Assembly (NCBI GenBank): GCA_027946365.1 | Contig: JAPEUQ010000024.1 | Coordinates: 310,001 to 374,000 of the forward strand | Reading direction: 5' to 3' | DNA length: 64,000 bases | DNA from: Kalmusia sp. IMI 367209 | Lineage: Eukaryota > Ascomycota > Dothideomycetes > Pleosporales > Didymosphaeriaceae | Shown here: one piece after another, positions 52,412 through 63,339 of the stretch | How the letters are laid out: the number at the start of each line of letters is the position of its first letter | Position numbering within the stretch: the stretch's first letter is position 1 | The notes under the pieces: model-generated | Databases searched by the model: none | The model's input: the letters and a program-made list of their open reading frames with translations, nothing else | Told to the model about the DNA's origin: nothing | Program-made: the position numbers and the translations under genes

Positions 52412-55400
52412 ATGGCGCCGCCGCCGCACAGCAAGCCTGAGAACACTCTGTCCGTTCATTGTGCTGCCGCGTATGCCTGCATCGTTGCTAACGGCTCTCT
52501 AGCAAACGCGCCCAAGAACTGATCGGAGTGCAGCAGCCCCAGGCCGCCCTGCAGCTCCTTCACGAACATGTCATCTCCAAGCGCACACGCAACAGCCCCA
52601 TCGCCTCGCTCGAGCCGGTGATGATCCTGTTCGTCGAACTATGCGTCGACCTCAGGAAGGGCAAGCTCGCCAAAGACGGCCTCTATCAATACAAGAACAC
52701 CGCACAAAACACGAATGTTGGCACGATCGAGGTATGAATAAGTCAGCGGCAAGGCAAACCAATGGGGCTAATGTCAGGCAGGTTGTCTTCAAGCGCTTCA
52801 TCGAGCTGGCAGAGAAGAAGGTTACGGATGCTCAGGAGAAAGCCGCTGAGGTGCACAAGGCCAACGAGGGCCCCTCTGACTCCGCCGATGAGCAGGCTGA
52901 ATCCAAGGCTGTAGACGATCTCGAGGCCTCCGAGACACCCGAGTCGATTCTCCTCTCCACCGTTTCTGGTGAACAGTCAAAGGACCGCACCGACCGAGCC
53001 ATTGTCACGCCATGGCTGAAGTTCCTGTGGGAGACGTACCGCACGGTGCTGGATATCTTCAAGAATAACGCTCGTCTCGAGATCATGTACCAGTCCACTG
53101 CCCTCCAGGCCTTCCAGTTCTGCCAAAACTATACCCGTAAGACTGAATTCCGCCGTCTGTGCGAGCTTCTGCGCAATCACCTTCAGAATGCTGCCAAATT
53201 TTCGTCCCAGATGCACGCCATCAACCTATCCGACCCAGACACCCTCCAGCGTCACCTTGATACGCGCTTCCAACAGCTGGATGTTGCAGTTAAGCTTGAG
53301 CTGTGGCAAGAGGCTTTCCGTAGCGTCGAGGACATTCACACGCTGCTCACCTTGAGCAAGCGTCCCGCAAAGAACAACATGATGGCCAATTACTTCAAGC
53401 ATCTCACCGAGATCTTTCTCCGTAGCGAGAATTACCTTTTCCATGCTGCGGCATGGAGCCGTTACTACAACCTCTTGCGGCAATCCGCTGCCGCAGTTGC
53501 TGCAGGGCAGTCGAAGAAGGATAACCCTCCTGTGACCGAGGCCGACATTGTGAACACAGCGTCCTTTGTCCTTCTATCCGCCCTCTCGATTCCAGTCATC
53601 AGCACTTCTCGATCAAGAGGGGCGCTAGTGGATGTGGATGAGGCCAGGAAGAACAAGAACTCCCGTCTCACTAACCTTCTCGGCATGTCACAGGCTCCTA
53701 CACGTGCTATCTTGTTCAAAGATGCCCTTAGCAAAGGACTTCTGAAGCGCGCACGCCCTGAGATTCGGGACCTATACAATATCCTGGAAGTTGATTTCCA
53801 TCCTCTTTCGATTTGCCAGAAGATCTCGCCAATTCTAGAGCAGATCGGCGCTGATGAGGCCATGAAGATATACATTGGACCTCTGCAACAGGTCATTCTT
53901 ACCCGCCTGTTCCAGCAGCTATCCCAGGTTTACGACTCAGTTGAGATCAGCTTCGTACTTAACCTGGCGCAGTTCCCTGAATCATTTAAGGTCACCAGTG
54001 GCACAATTGAAAAGTTCATCATGAACGGGTGCAAGAAGGGTGACTTGGCCATCCGTATCGATCATGCCGCTGGTGTTCTCACCTTTGACTCTGATGTCTT
54101 CTCCTCTGCCAAAGCCATGCATCCTGGCTCAGGTGCAGGCTCTGCGGAGAGTGAAGGGCGATCTGTCCAGCGCCTTCAGAGCACGCCGGCTGAGATTGTC
54201 CGGTCTCAACTGACACGTCTCGCAAAGTCGCTTTTTGTTACCTGTCAGTATGTTGATCCAGAGTTCAATGCCGAGAGGCAAAAGGCCAAGGAAGCTGCTC
54301 TCCTCCGAACCAAGCAAGGCGCGGAGCAGGAACACCGTGAAACCCTCGCTCGCCGTGAGGTTATTTCACAGAAGAAGGAAGCGGCCTTAAAGGCACAGCA
54401 GATGAAGGAGAGCGAAGAACAGACCAAGCGAGCCCTCCGTATTCAACAAGCGAAAGAAGAAGAGAGCCGCCGTCTTGCTGAGGAACAGCGCCAGCGAGCC
54501 CAACAACGCATCAAGGCAGAGCAAGAACGGGTCCAGCGTGAGGAGCTTGAGAAGCAACTGAAAGAACTCAAAGAGACTGTGCAAGTCGAACTTGATATTC
54601 CCGAGGATATCACAGAGCTTGACTCTACACGCATCCGTGCCATGAAGCTAGCTGCTCTTGAGAAGGAGAAAAACCAACTGGGCGAGCAGCTGCGTATTGC
54701 TGGCAAGCGAATCGATCACCTTGAACGTGCGTACCGCAAGGAAGAGATTAAGCATCTTAAGGACGATTACGAACTACAAATGAAGGAGGATGAAGCCGCA
54801 TATGAGAAGGCAAAGCAAGAAGAGCTCAAAGAGGCTGCGCAAAAACACAAGGAAGACGTTGCACTCAAGCATCGCCTGTCGAGGCTAGTTCCATCCTATC
54901 AAACTTTCGTTACCGATGTTAAGCAAGCACGGAAAGCGGAATTCGAGAAGCGGAGCAGGATCGCACAAAAGGAGCTTGAACAGAAGAAGGCCAAGCGTGT
55001 TCAAGAGATCAAGGAGCGGATCGCCAAGGAGAAGCGCGAGCGGGGAAGAGGCTGAGAGACGAGAAAGGGAAGAGCAAGAGAGGGAAGAAGCCGAGCGGGA
55101 AGCCAAAGAGAAGGCAGAGGCGGAGAAGCGCGAGAAGCTCTTGGCAGAAAAAGCAGCACGAGATGCAGAGAGGGCGTATGTACAATTCCATCATTGTGCT
55201 TCACTTCCACTAACATATTTCTAGGGAACTCGCCGAGAAGGCTCGTCTCCAGCGGCAACGAGAAGAGGAGGCAGAGGCAAGACGCGCTGCGAAGAAATCT
55301 GGAGCTGCGGCGCCCGAACCTTTCTCCCGCGAACAACCCCGCGAACAACCCACACCCTCTGCTGGTGGACCTCCTAGACTTGCTCTTGCAGGTGGCAAGC

Positions 55401-55855
55401 CATCATGGCGCGAACGCGAGGCCATGAAGGCCGCTGGTCAAGCCCCTTCTGCTCCCGAGGCTGCCGCTCCCGCTCCCGCACCTGCAGCATCCGAAGCAGA
55501 GCCACCTAAACGGTCTGGCTACGTTCCTCCTGCCCTTCGTCGCGGTGCCGAAGGAAGCCCCGCTGGTGGATGGCGCGAACGTGAAGGTAGCGGACGCGGA
55601 CCGCCAGCTGGTCGTACTGAATCCCCCGCTGCTCCTTCTGGCCGTTATGAACCGCCTAGCCGTGGCCGCTTCGGCGACGATAAAGGCAGGACAGGGTCTC
55701 CTGCTTCGGGAAGTGGTTACGTGCCTCCTGCTCGACGTGCCCCACAAGATGCTCCCCGAGATGGTGAGAGGGAGCGCGATTCGCGTCCTGCCCCGTCGCA
55801 AGCTCCTAGCGATGGCAAGTACAGGCCCGGTGCCTTCAGGAGAACCCAACAGTAA
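52412..55855 (+). CDS. TIF32: Translation initiation factor eIF3 subunit a, with one apparent +1 frameshift
   Basis: Largest scaffold subunit of eIF3, essential for ribosome recruitment. Exons 52412-52449, 52503-52731, 52782-55175 and 55225-55855. The N-terminus [19 protein letters not shown] and [20 protein letters not shown] are highly conserved. The PCI domain lies in the middle (about residues 340-510). It is followed by a long charged coiled coil ([20 protein letters not shown]) and a Gly/Arg/Pro-rich tail ending [12 protein letters not shown]. The frame breaks in a four-G run at 55042-55045: one G fewer continues the coiled coil as [14 protein letters not shown] and gives 1096 aa in total. 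As the gene is expected to be essential, a sequencing or assembly error is the likely cause. Intron 1 has an unusual GTCCGT donor, and intron 2 is 50 bp. Confidence 0.93.
55042..55045 (+). other. Apparent +1 frameshift in a G run
   Basis: GGGG in the eIF3a coiled coil. With GGG, the charged repeat continues across the site; with four G the frame stops at GGC TGA seven bases later. No splice signals explain it. Confidence 0.8.
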
Positions 55856-56618
55856 GTGTGCTCAACATGGGGTGCGTTGGATGATGGCAATTGTTTTCAG
55901 CATGCGGGTGTGGGTTTGATATGCTGTGCATGATATAATGTCGGTACAGCGAGACTTTTCGTAACACGTGGACGGTGGGTTTGGTAAATAAAGCGAACGA
56001 AGAGATGGTTAAGTTGAGTCCGAGGAGTCTTACTATCTTCCATTTTCATGTCTGAGAGCCATTTTTGTCTGGCCTTAGACAATTAGGTGGCTATGTAGCA
56101 TCATGCCGTAATTCATGCCAGCTATCAGAAAAGTTCAATATTGAGAACCTCTAGATGCGGGATCTTTCATTGTGTCTAAATGTAGTGAATTGTTTCTCGT
56201 AAACCCCTATATGAGAGTTTCTATTATGATGTAGAGTTGTTGCCTCCTATTGAATCGTGCGAGATGCAGCAGTCTCTCGTTTGTGCGGTCTCAATACATA
56301 TTCCAGACGTCCGCTGTCCTCCAGGTTACCTCATGCTTACGTATGTATCTTTATCTGTCATTATGTGCCTTCATTTGAATCTTTATGTACTTGCAAAGAC
56401 GCCCCTTGACTTTGCAGCGAGGATTAAGAAGATCTGCATTGCGGCTTCTACGTTTTCAGTTTATCATTCTATACCAACTATGAAAGCTTCATACTGAATA
56501 CTTCTCACAGAGATTTCGCATTTGATAATAGTCAAGATAGAGAAAAGGTTAATGAATGTGATGATGCAATCGAGCTAATGAGTCAAGACGAACTTTTCAG
56601 AGACGTAAAGGTATCCAC
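55856..56618. other. Convergent intergenic region
   Basis: About 760 bp between the eIF3a and SDR stop codons, AT-rich. No gene is seen. Confidence 0.5.
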
Positions 56619-57678
56619 CTACTTCTTCAAAAAGCCAATGCTTGCCAACTGCGCCTCCCCGCTTGTACTATTGCTCACAGTGCTCAACTCTTCCAGTTCC
56701 CGAAGCCCCTGCTCGAGCGCCATCTTCTGCATCCCCCAACTATCGCTCCCCAGCGGCAACCTCAGCGGACCATCCCCACCCTTCTTGATATACTCGTACA
56801 GCACCTCCACCACGCGCTCTGGCTCAGCCCAATTCTGCGTCGCCTCGGGCGATTCCTTGTACGCCAGCAGCTGGTTCGTAGGCGTCTTCGGATCCTTGTA
56901 CACGTCCAAGCGAGCAGACGTATCGAACCCGCTCGTGCTCGTCTCCGCATACCGTGTCTTCACGCCCCCGGGCTCGACGCAGAGAAAGCGGATATTCCAA
57001 TCCTCCGGCATTTCCTTGGCGAGCCCCTCTGTGAAGCCCTCAAGCGCGAACTTGGATGCGTGGTAGAACGTATTACCAGCGAACGCTAGTCGTCCGCCCA
57101 TACTCGTGATCTGGACTATCAGACCTCCTTTCCCGCCCGTGGTGGGATTGTGCTCGCGTAGGATGGGGAGCACGAGCTGGGTGACTCGCACTGCGCCCCA
57201 GAAGTTGGCCTCCATGACGGCGCGCGCTTGCTCCATGTTCACTAAAGTGGTAGGTACAAAGTCAGTGTAAGTTTAGATAGGGAGGTTAGGTACCCGTTGC
57301 GTCTAAGGCCAAGTGAAAATGAAAGTCTTCATCGCTTGACGGGAGAAACGTTCACGTAGTAAAAGGGCCTTGCGTACTGGTTTCGGTGTCGCCCATGATC
57401 CCGTAGCCTGCGTTGTTAACGAGGACATCGATTCGGCCAAATTTCTGGAGCGTGGAAGCCAGTGCCGCTTCGATTGAGGGGTCGGAGGTCACATCTAGGG
57501 CCAGCTTCAGGACATTAGGGCCGTCTGGGAGCGAGGAGAGAGAGGAGGGCTTGCGTGCGGTGGCGACGACGCGAGAGGTTGTGTTGGTGAGGAGGTGCGA
57601 AGAGAGGGCGTAGCCGATGCCAGAGGAGCAGCCTGTGATGAACCAGACGGCGTCTGAGGGGAGAGTGTATGGTGCCAT
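56619..57678 (-). CDS. Short-chain dehydrogenase/reductase
   Basis: NAD(P)-dependent oxidoreductase of the classical SDR family. Exons 57678-57378 and 57241-56619 encode 307 aa. Rossmann motif ITGCSSGIGYA, the NNAGYG motif, the active-site Ser in QITSMGGRLAF, and the catalytic YHASK (Y-x3-K) are all present. The C-terminal region (GGVKTRYAETS and following) resembles fungal enzymes annotated as 1-acylglycerone-phosphate or 17-beta-hydroxysteroid-like reductases. The substrate is unknown. The Met at 57678 was chosen because MAPYTLPSDAVWFITG gives the usual distance to the Rossmann fold; the frame upstream reads like leader sequence. Its single intron, 57242-57377, is introner-like. Confidence 0.9.
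57242..57377 (-). mobile_element. Introner-like intron in SDR gene
   Basis: A 136-bp intron starting GTACGCAAGGCCC, with ATTTTCACTTGGCC in the middle and GGGTACC after it, and ending AACTTACACTGACTTTGTAC and CTACCACTTTAG. The order of motifs matches the bZIP and F-box introns. Confidence 0.75.
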
Positions 57679-58622
57679 CGTGCTGGGGAAGAATAAGAGT
57701 AGCTTAGATTCCACGCAAAGGCAAGATTGAAAAGTTGAAGGCGGTTCTTTCCTTGAGGGCAGACCGACGTTGTCGAGGCACAGTCTCGATATCAAGGTAC
57801 TAAGGCGGACGTTGTCTGAACCAGCGAGTTGATGTATTGATGTGGCTGTCGTCGACACTGATGTCCTTCATTCCCACCGTCCGCCCATTCTTCTTATATC
57901 GCCCTCACCCATCCGACCTCGCACCAAAAATTGAAAAAATGCAACTACATCTCAATGCCACAAATGACGGCATCCTCAGCTTATCTCCGGACACGACTTG
58001 GACCAGCCACGCTGATCCAGCCCAGAGATACACCAGTAGCCGCATGGGGAAATTGAAAAATTCCTGAATGCGTGTAACGTAACAGCATGCTGGACCAGCT
58101 TGTGAGTCGCCGTTGAGAGCGTCGAGCTGAGTAAGCGAGTAGGAGACCAATCAGGACCGAGACGGACGAACCACGCTCGCTCGGCGGCGTTAACGGGGGA
58201 CGGCGATCGGATAACGGTGGGCAAGCCTCGTCTCGTAGAATTCACTTCGTGAATTAAGGCAATATATCGCGAGAAGCTTGGATGGTAATTGGGTCATGTT
58301 ATGTTTGGACCGAATGCTTTAGTGCGACTTTCCTAAAAGCCGTGAGGTGAATATCAACAGGCTATTCTAGCGGTGATTGTTTTCCTAAAAGATTCTTCGC
58401 ATCTTGTTTTGGGCTATGGTTTGATTTGTATGTACTGACAGCTCTGTCTCTTCACATTTTTATGGTATCCCATTGACAAGACTATACGAAAGCTAATGCG
58501 CTTCATAGGCCCAAGCAGGACTGAGTTTTCAATTCAAGGACAAGTATGATACCCGTGATTTAAGGCATATCAGTGACACTCATCTCGTACACCGGATTAG
58601 CTCCTACCTGCTCTCACACCCT
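57679..58622. other. Intergenic, SDR promoter and xylulokinase 3' side
   Basis: About 940 bp. It contains a small perfect hairpin, AATTCAC-TTC-GTGAATT, at 58239-58255. No gene is recognised. Confidence 0.5.
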
Positions 58623-60537
58623 TCAACTCACCTTTCCCCCTGCATTCTCCTCCCTCAGACTCCCCTGTCCCTTCTCTTCAATCGCCTTCTTCTCCACTTC
58701 TTCGAACCCACTCAGCGCCTCTCCATACCTCTCCCATACCCCCTTCCTGTAACCCTCACAAATCTTCTTCACAAAGCTCTCCTCATTCCACCTCTTCTCC
58801 AAAAAGTCTTCAAACTTCTCGTCCGTCTGCCTCTGCACGCCCCACGCAGCCTTATACGCCGCGCCCAGCGCGCAAGCATTACCGCCAATATCGAGCTTGA
58901 ACACACCCTCTGAGCCGCCGAGGACTTCACCAGCGAGCTCGGCAATGGCGTTGTTCGCTGCGCCGCCGCCAACCATGTAGATGCGGCGCGGTTGCGGGGG
59001 CAGGTTGCCTTGCGGTTCGACGAGGGCTTGAGAGCGCAGGCGGAGGGAGAGGAACTGCGATTCGAGGATTGCTCGCGCGTCTGCTTGCGGGATGGGCCAT
59101 GTCTTGTCTTCTGTCTTGCCTTGGGCGCCTGGGGGTGGGACGGCGGAAAGCGTCTTGTTCTTGTAGAGGAAGCGCCATGTGCCTTCTTTGACGTTGGGTA
59201 CGATTTCTGGGCGGGGGAAGAAAAGGCCGAGACGCATTGGGTCGTTCGACGGATCCTGTTGACCGAGTACAGGGGTACTGGTTGCTGTCTCGTTGAAGAG
59301 GTCCCATGTCTTTGCGGTTCCTGACGAGTGTTCGTTGATAGCGTCCCGGATGTGTTCGCGTGCTAGACCACCGTTTTTGTAGCAGAGCATGAACATGTAC
59401 AGCCCTGCAGTTGTAGGATGGTTCAAGAAGTGATACGCTGGATCGGGCTTGTACTGCGGTGTCGACATGAGGAAGGTGGTCGATGTGCCGAGTGAGACAA
59501 TGGCATCGGAGGAGCGGAGCGGGAGAGCGAGAATGGTCGAAGGGTTATCGCCTGTAAATGCGATGACCTGGGCAGTTTCTGGGAAGCCATACCGCTTGAC
59601 GAAGTATGGCGAGATCGTGCCAAAGCTGCTGCCCCCATCCTCTGGTACTTCGCCCAATTTGGACTTTAGATTATCAACGCCTTCTTCGCCAGCAGCGAGC
59701 GCGAGGCAATCGTCGTTCCACTTCCCATTCCTGATATCCCACAAGTTTGCACCACAGACATCGCTTATGTCCATCGGAGCCACCTTGCCCAAGAATATCG
59801 ACGCCAGAAAAGACGACACGAGCGATATGCGGGACGTCGCCTTGTATGCTTCGGGGTACTTCTTATGGAAGCGAAGAATCTGCGGGCCACTAAAGCGCTG
59901 TAAGAATGGGTCAGTGATCTCCCTTTTCCATCCAAGCTCCGTGAACATACATGATGGGCCTTGCTCCCCGTAGCCTCCGCCAAATCCTCCGGAGTGCCTA
60001 GCTTCGCATCGAACTTCTCGCATTGCTCCTGCGTACTTGCATCTTGCCAGTTCGGACTGAATGGATGACTGAACGCACCCTTCCTCTCTCCTTTGGCGCC
60101 GCCCTCCAACTGCTCTAGCAGCGTCTTCCCTGAATCCAGCCCGCCCATTATGCTCTCTGCATCCTTACTCCAAAACACAGTGCCATGCTGCATGCCCGCA
60201 CCCGAGATTCCCTGGACCTTGGAGAAATCTGCGCCCTGCTCTTTCAATCGCTGCAGCACGAGCTCGATGGCTTCGAGGAACATGGCCACAGGCGCGAACA
60301 CCTCGCCCTCGTTGGGGTTGGTGAGCACACCTTTCTCAATGCCATATTTGGCTAGATCAGCATCGAAGTCGACTTTCGCCTCGTGTACAAGCTTGAGGTC
60401 TGACTTGACGATGATTCCTGCGATGCCGCCGCGGCGCGTCAGTGTCTGCCAAAGTCATGGCGGGGTAGCTTTGGAGGGGCAGACCCACCCTTGAGTTGCT
60501 GAGTGCTCAGGTCGAAGCCCAGGAACTGGTCAGCCAT
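58623..60537 (-). CDS. Xylulokinase
   Basis: FGGY-family sugar kinase that phosphorylates D-xylulose to D-xylulose 5-phosphate, the entry of xylose and arabinose carbon into the pentose phosphate pathway. Exons 60537-60489, 60417-59951 and 59897-58623 encode 596 aa, typical for fungal enzymes. The N-terminus [20 protein letters not shown] has the ATP/phosphate-binding start. Others are [28 protein letters not shown], and [14 protein letters not shown], which carries the catalytic Asp region. Near the end [14 protein letters not shown] and [15 protein letters not shown] form the C-terminal nucleotide-binding part. The first intron is 71 bp and the second 53 bp. The nearest sugar-related gene in the window is the arabinanase, 16 kb away. 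Confidence 0.95.
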
Positions 60538-61042
60538 GGTCGAAATGTGTTGGTGTTGTTGTTGTTCGCAGGAGATGGAGGTGGTTCCAAGATCGACAAG
60601 CCATTTAAATGGGGACCGTGTTCTGGAGGCTGAAGTCTGTCGCGCGTTCTCTCCGACTCCGAGCAAATGCGACTAAGATGCTAGCCCTACGGTGCCCCAC
60701 GGTGACGCTACACAGAAACCACAAATTTGCCGGTCGTGCCTGCAGAGATGCTCGTGTGCCATTGGGTGCGGATAAATACACGGATTGCCATATCAAGCTC
60801 GTGTATTAATTTTCCGTCTCTTCTGTAAAGGTAGTACTGGCAGGTTAGTGAACTGCTACACACTCAAGGGCTCGTAATAAAGTGGACCGGACAGGAAGAA
60901 CACGAGGACTGTGAAACCAAATGAATATCAATTCGAGGTGTTTACCGGACCACCTAGCCAAGTAAACAGGGGAATCGTCTGTATCCAGAGTGAACGCCAT
61001 GCCCAAGATGTGATGCTCCTTATGCTAATCTATAATACACAT
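60538..61042. other. Intergenic, xylulokinase promoter
   Basis: About 505 bp upstream of xylulokinase and downstream of the transporter gene. I looked for XlnR-type GGCTAA sites and saw none that were convincing. Confidence 0.45.
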
Positions 61043-62592
61043 CTACTTCCTCTTTCTCGCGCCCCCGCTTTCCTCCTTGTGGTTATGATCATGGTCATGA
61101 TCATTTTCGTGGTCGGTTTCAGACTCCGGCGATAGGTTTGCGCTCTCGCCCGGGTTGATGAACTCGTCCAAAAAGTCGGGTTGGTCTGCAGTGTTGGATA
61201 CGAACCGCACCCTAACTTTCTTCACCCCTCGTACCTTGGCTCCTACCCGCTCGCGCAGCAGGTTCTCAATTCCTCGCGTCTGTTCGACGCTATATGTTCC
61301 GGGTACGCCGAGCTCTACGTCCATCAAATAGTTCTGCCCAGACTTGACGCCCTGGACGTGACGCACTGTGATCTCGTTGGAGGATCCAGCGTTGATGTCG
61401 GCCAGTGCTTTGGTGGCCGCCTTTCGCACGTTGTCTCGCATTTCCTGCTCTACGCCGACGTCTGCCAGCTCAAAAAGCGCCGCTGATGTGTTACCTACAC
61501 CAGCTTGGATGACCATCAACGAGATGACCAAACCGCCGACCGGGTCCAGCCAGGCGGCATTTTGCAGCACGTTCGACCCCGCGATCATGAGGAGAGCAAC
61601 GAAGGCGGTGAGAGAATCCACCCGGTGGTGATATGCGTTGGAAGCGAGGACGGACGATTTGCGCTCCTTGGCAATTTTGAGTGCTGCATATTGGATTAGC
61701 TGTGTTCAAGCTCGTGATTGATTGCAGCCGTACTTGCGCGGTACAGCCATTCCTTGATGATGATGGATCCTCCAGCAAGCCATGCCGCGTTGATGTTGGG
61801 TCCCATGGTCTCAACGCCGTGGTGGTGGCCGTGACTATGCGGGAGCAGACCCCATTGCGCGGCAAGCTCTGCAGCCTCGGGGAAGAACTGCTGTGCGAGG
61901 GCAACCAGGGCGGCCCATCCCATCATCAATCCTCCTCCAAGCAGTATGCCACTGACGCCAAGGGAACCCAAACTCTCGATCTTTCCGTATCCGCTCGGAA
62001 ACCGTTCCGAAGGGGGCTTCAGCGACCACGAAACCGTTGCCAGCGTCATGATGTCGCTGACGAGGTCGGTGAGACTGTGGATGGCGTCGGCGATGAGTGC
62101 TGCTCATTGTTAGCACACGGGCAATGCTGGCGACGCGCAGTACTTGCCCTGGCTGTGGAAGACGTAGCCACCAGCGCCCTTGGCCACGGCCATGCCCAGG
62201 TTGACGTACAGGCCGATGCGGGTGATGCGCACGCCCGCATCGTTCTTGTTCTTGGACACGAGATAGGAATTGTCGTGGTGATGGTGGTGGTGGTGGTGGT
62301 GCGAATGGCCGCCGTGGCTGCGCGTCTGGGTCTGCGTTTGGCTCATGGCGGAAGGGGCTGTGTGTCGTGTGCGGTGGACGGTTGAAGACCAATTGAGGAG
62401 GCAGGCGTTATATGAAGGGCCTTGAGCAGACTGTGTGCGGAGGACACGCAATTGCCGGGCTATCGACGGGCCCCAGCGCTGAAGGGTTGCAGCTGACGAC
62501 GGCGCGAAGGTGAGAGGTGGCCCGGACTGGCAGACGCGGCGGCGGAGCTGGCTAATAACAGGCAAGCCATTTCTGCGGTGGTGCAGAAACAT
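61043..62592 (-). CDS. Mitochondrial CDF metal transporter (MMT type)
   Basis: Cation diffusion facilitator, probably a mitochondrial iron/zinc exporter related to yeast MMT1/MMT2. Exons 62592-62148, 62099-61734 and 61683-61043 encode 483 aa. The Arg-rich N-terminus (MFLHHRRNGLPVISQLRRRV) suits mitochondrial import; further in-frame Mets lie upstream at 62718 and downstream at 62345, so the start is uncertain. A poly-His stretch (HGGHSHHHHHHHHHD) precedes the first membrane helix. Metal-site motifs are DAIHSLTDLVSD (HxxxD) and YHHRVDSLTA (HxxxD) in two helices. The cytosolic-type C-terminal domain and a His/Asp-rich end (DHENDHDHDHNHKE) follow. Intron 1 has a GC donor (GCAAGT), which restores the conserved SQALIADA. 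Confidence 0.88.
62100..62147 (-). other. GC-AG intron of MMT gene
   Basis: A 48-bp intron with GCAAGT donor and GCAG acceptor, one of the few non-GT introns in the window. It is supported by the exact restoration of the conserved HSQALIADAIHSL junction. Confidence 0.7.
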
Positions 62593-63339
62593 GGGCGGTA
62601 CGGCGAGGCGAGCGGTGGGTGACGCGAATCCTGAGCTGCAGAGTGCCAGAGCCGTTGCCGTTCGTGCTCGCTGCCCTCGAGCCCTTTTGGCGGGTGCTCC
62701 CGGCCGCCATCTTAGCATGTCGAGCTACAGCGTGCATCATCGTGCACCCGCTCCGTTTCCACGCGGCCCACGCCGCGGCCAATTGCCATCTGCTTATTAC
62801 ACCAGTTCACTCTTCCACTCTTGCACTCACGCCCATTTGCCCGCTTACGTCTGGTCTCGCCTTGCTCTCTTCCAGCTGGACGTTCCGTCTGCACTTGTGG
62901 CCATTGCATACCACATGCGTGCCACCCATCCCCGTCTGTCGCACGTTTCACCACCGCTCAGGACGCTTGGAAACGCGCGTACAGCGAAGAAACATGCAGA
63001 GTTAGTATACTTCTACGTCACCCCCTGACACATTTTTCATCAAGGCTGCACCGACTTTGGCAGGCCATATCCACCAACGAGGCTGTGCGTTATGCTTACC
63101 TTTGATTCACGCGGAAACGCCTTGCTCTTTCAAGGAACAGTTTTGCGACGGAACAGCTGATGCGCGGAGTGACCAACCATGCTCACGCTATTTACAGCCA
63201 GAGCACAGGATGTTGAAGCCTGTTCTACTATTGTATTATGTATCCCAGGGTAACCAGGCTCATTACGTCGTCGAATTTCCTTTTATTATTATTATAGGCA
63301 TAAATCGTCGCAGCAGGAACAGATCTCCAGCATATCGGC
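62593..63339. other. Intergenic, transporter promoter and leader
   Basis: About 750 bp between the transporter and the hydrolase stop. The first 126 bp (to 62718) are in frame with the transporter and could be coding if the upstream Met is used. No other gene is seen. Confidence 0.5.
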
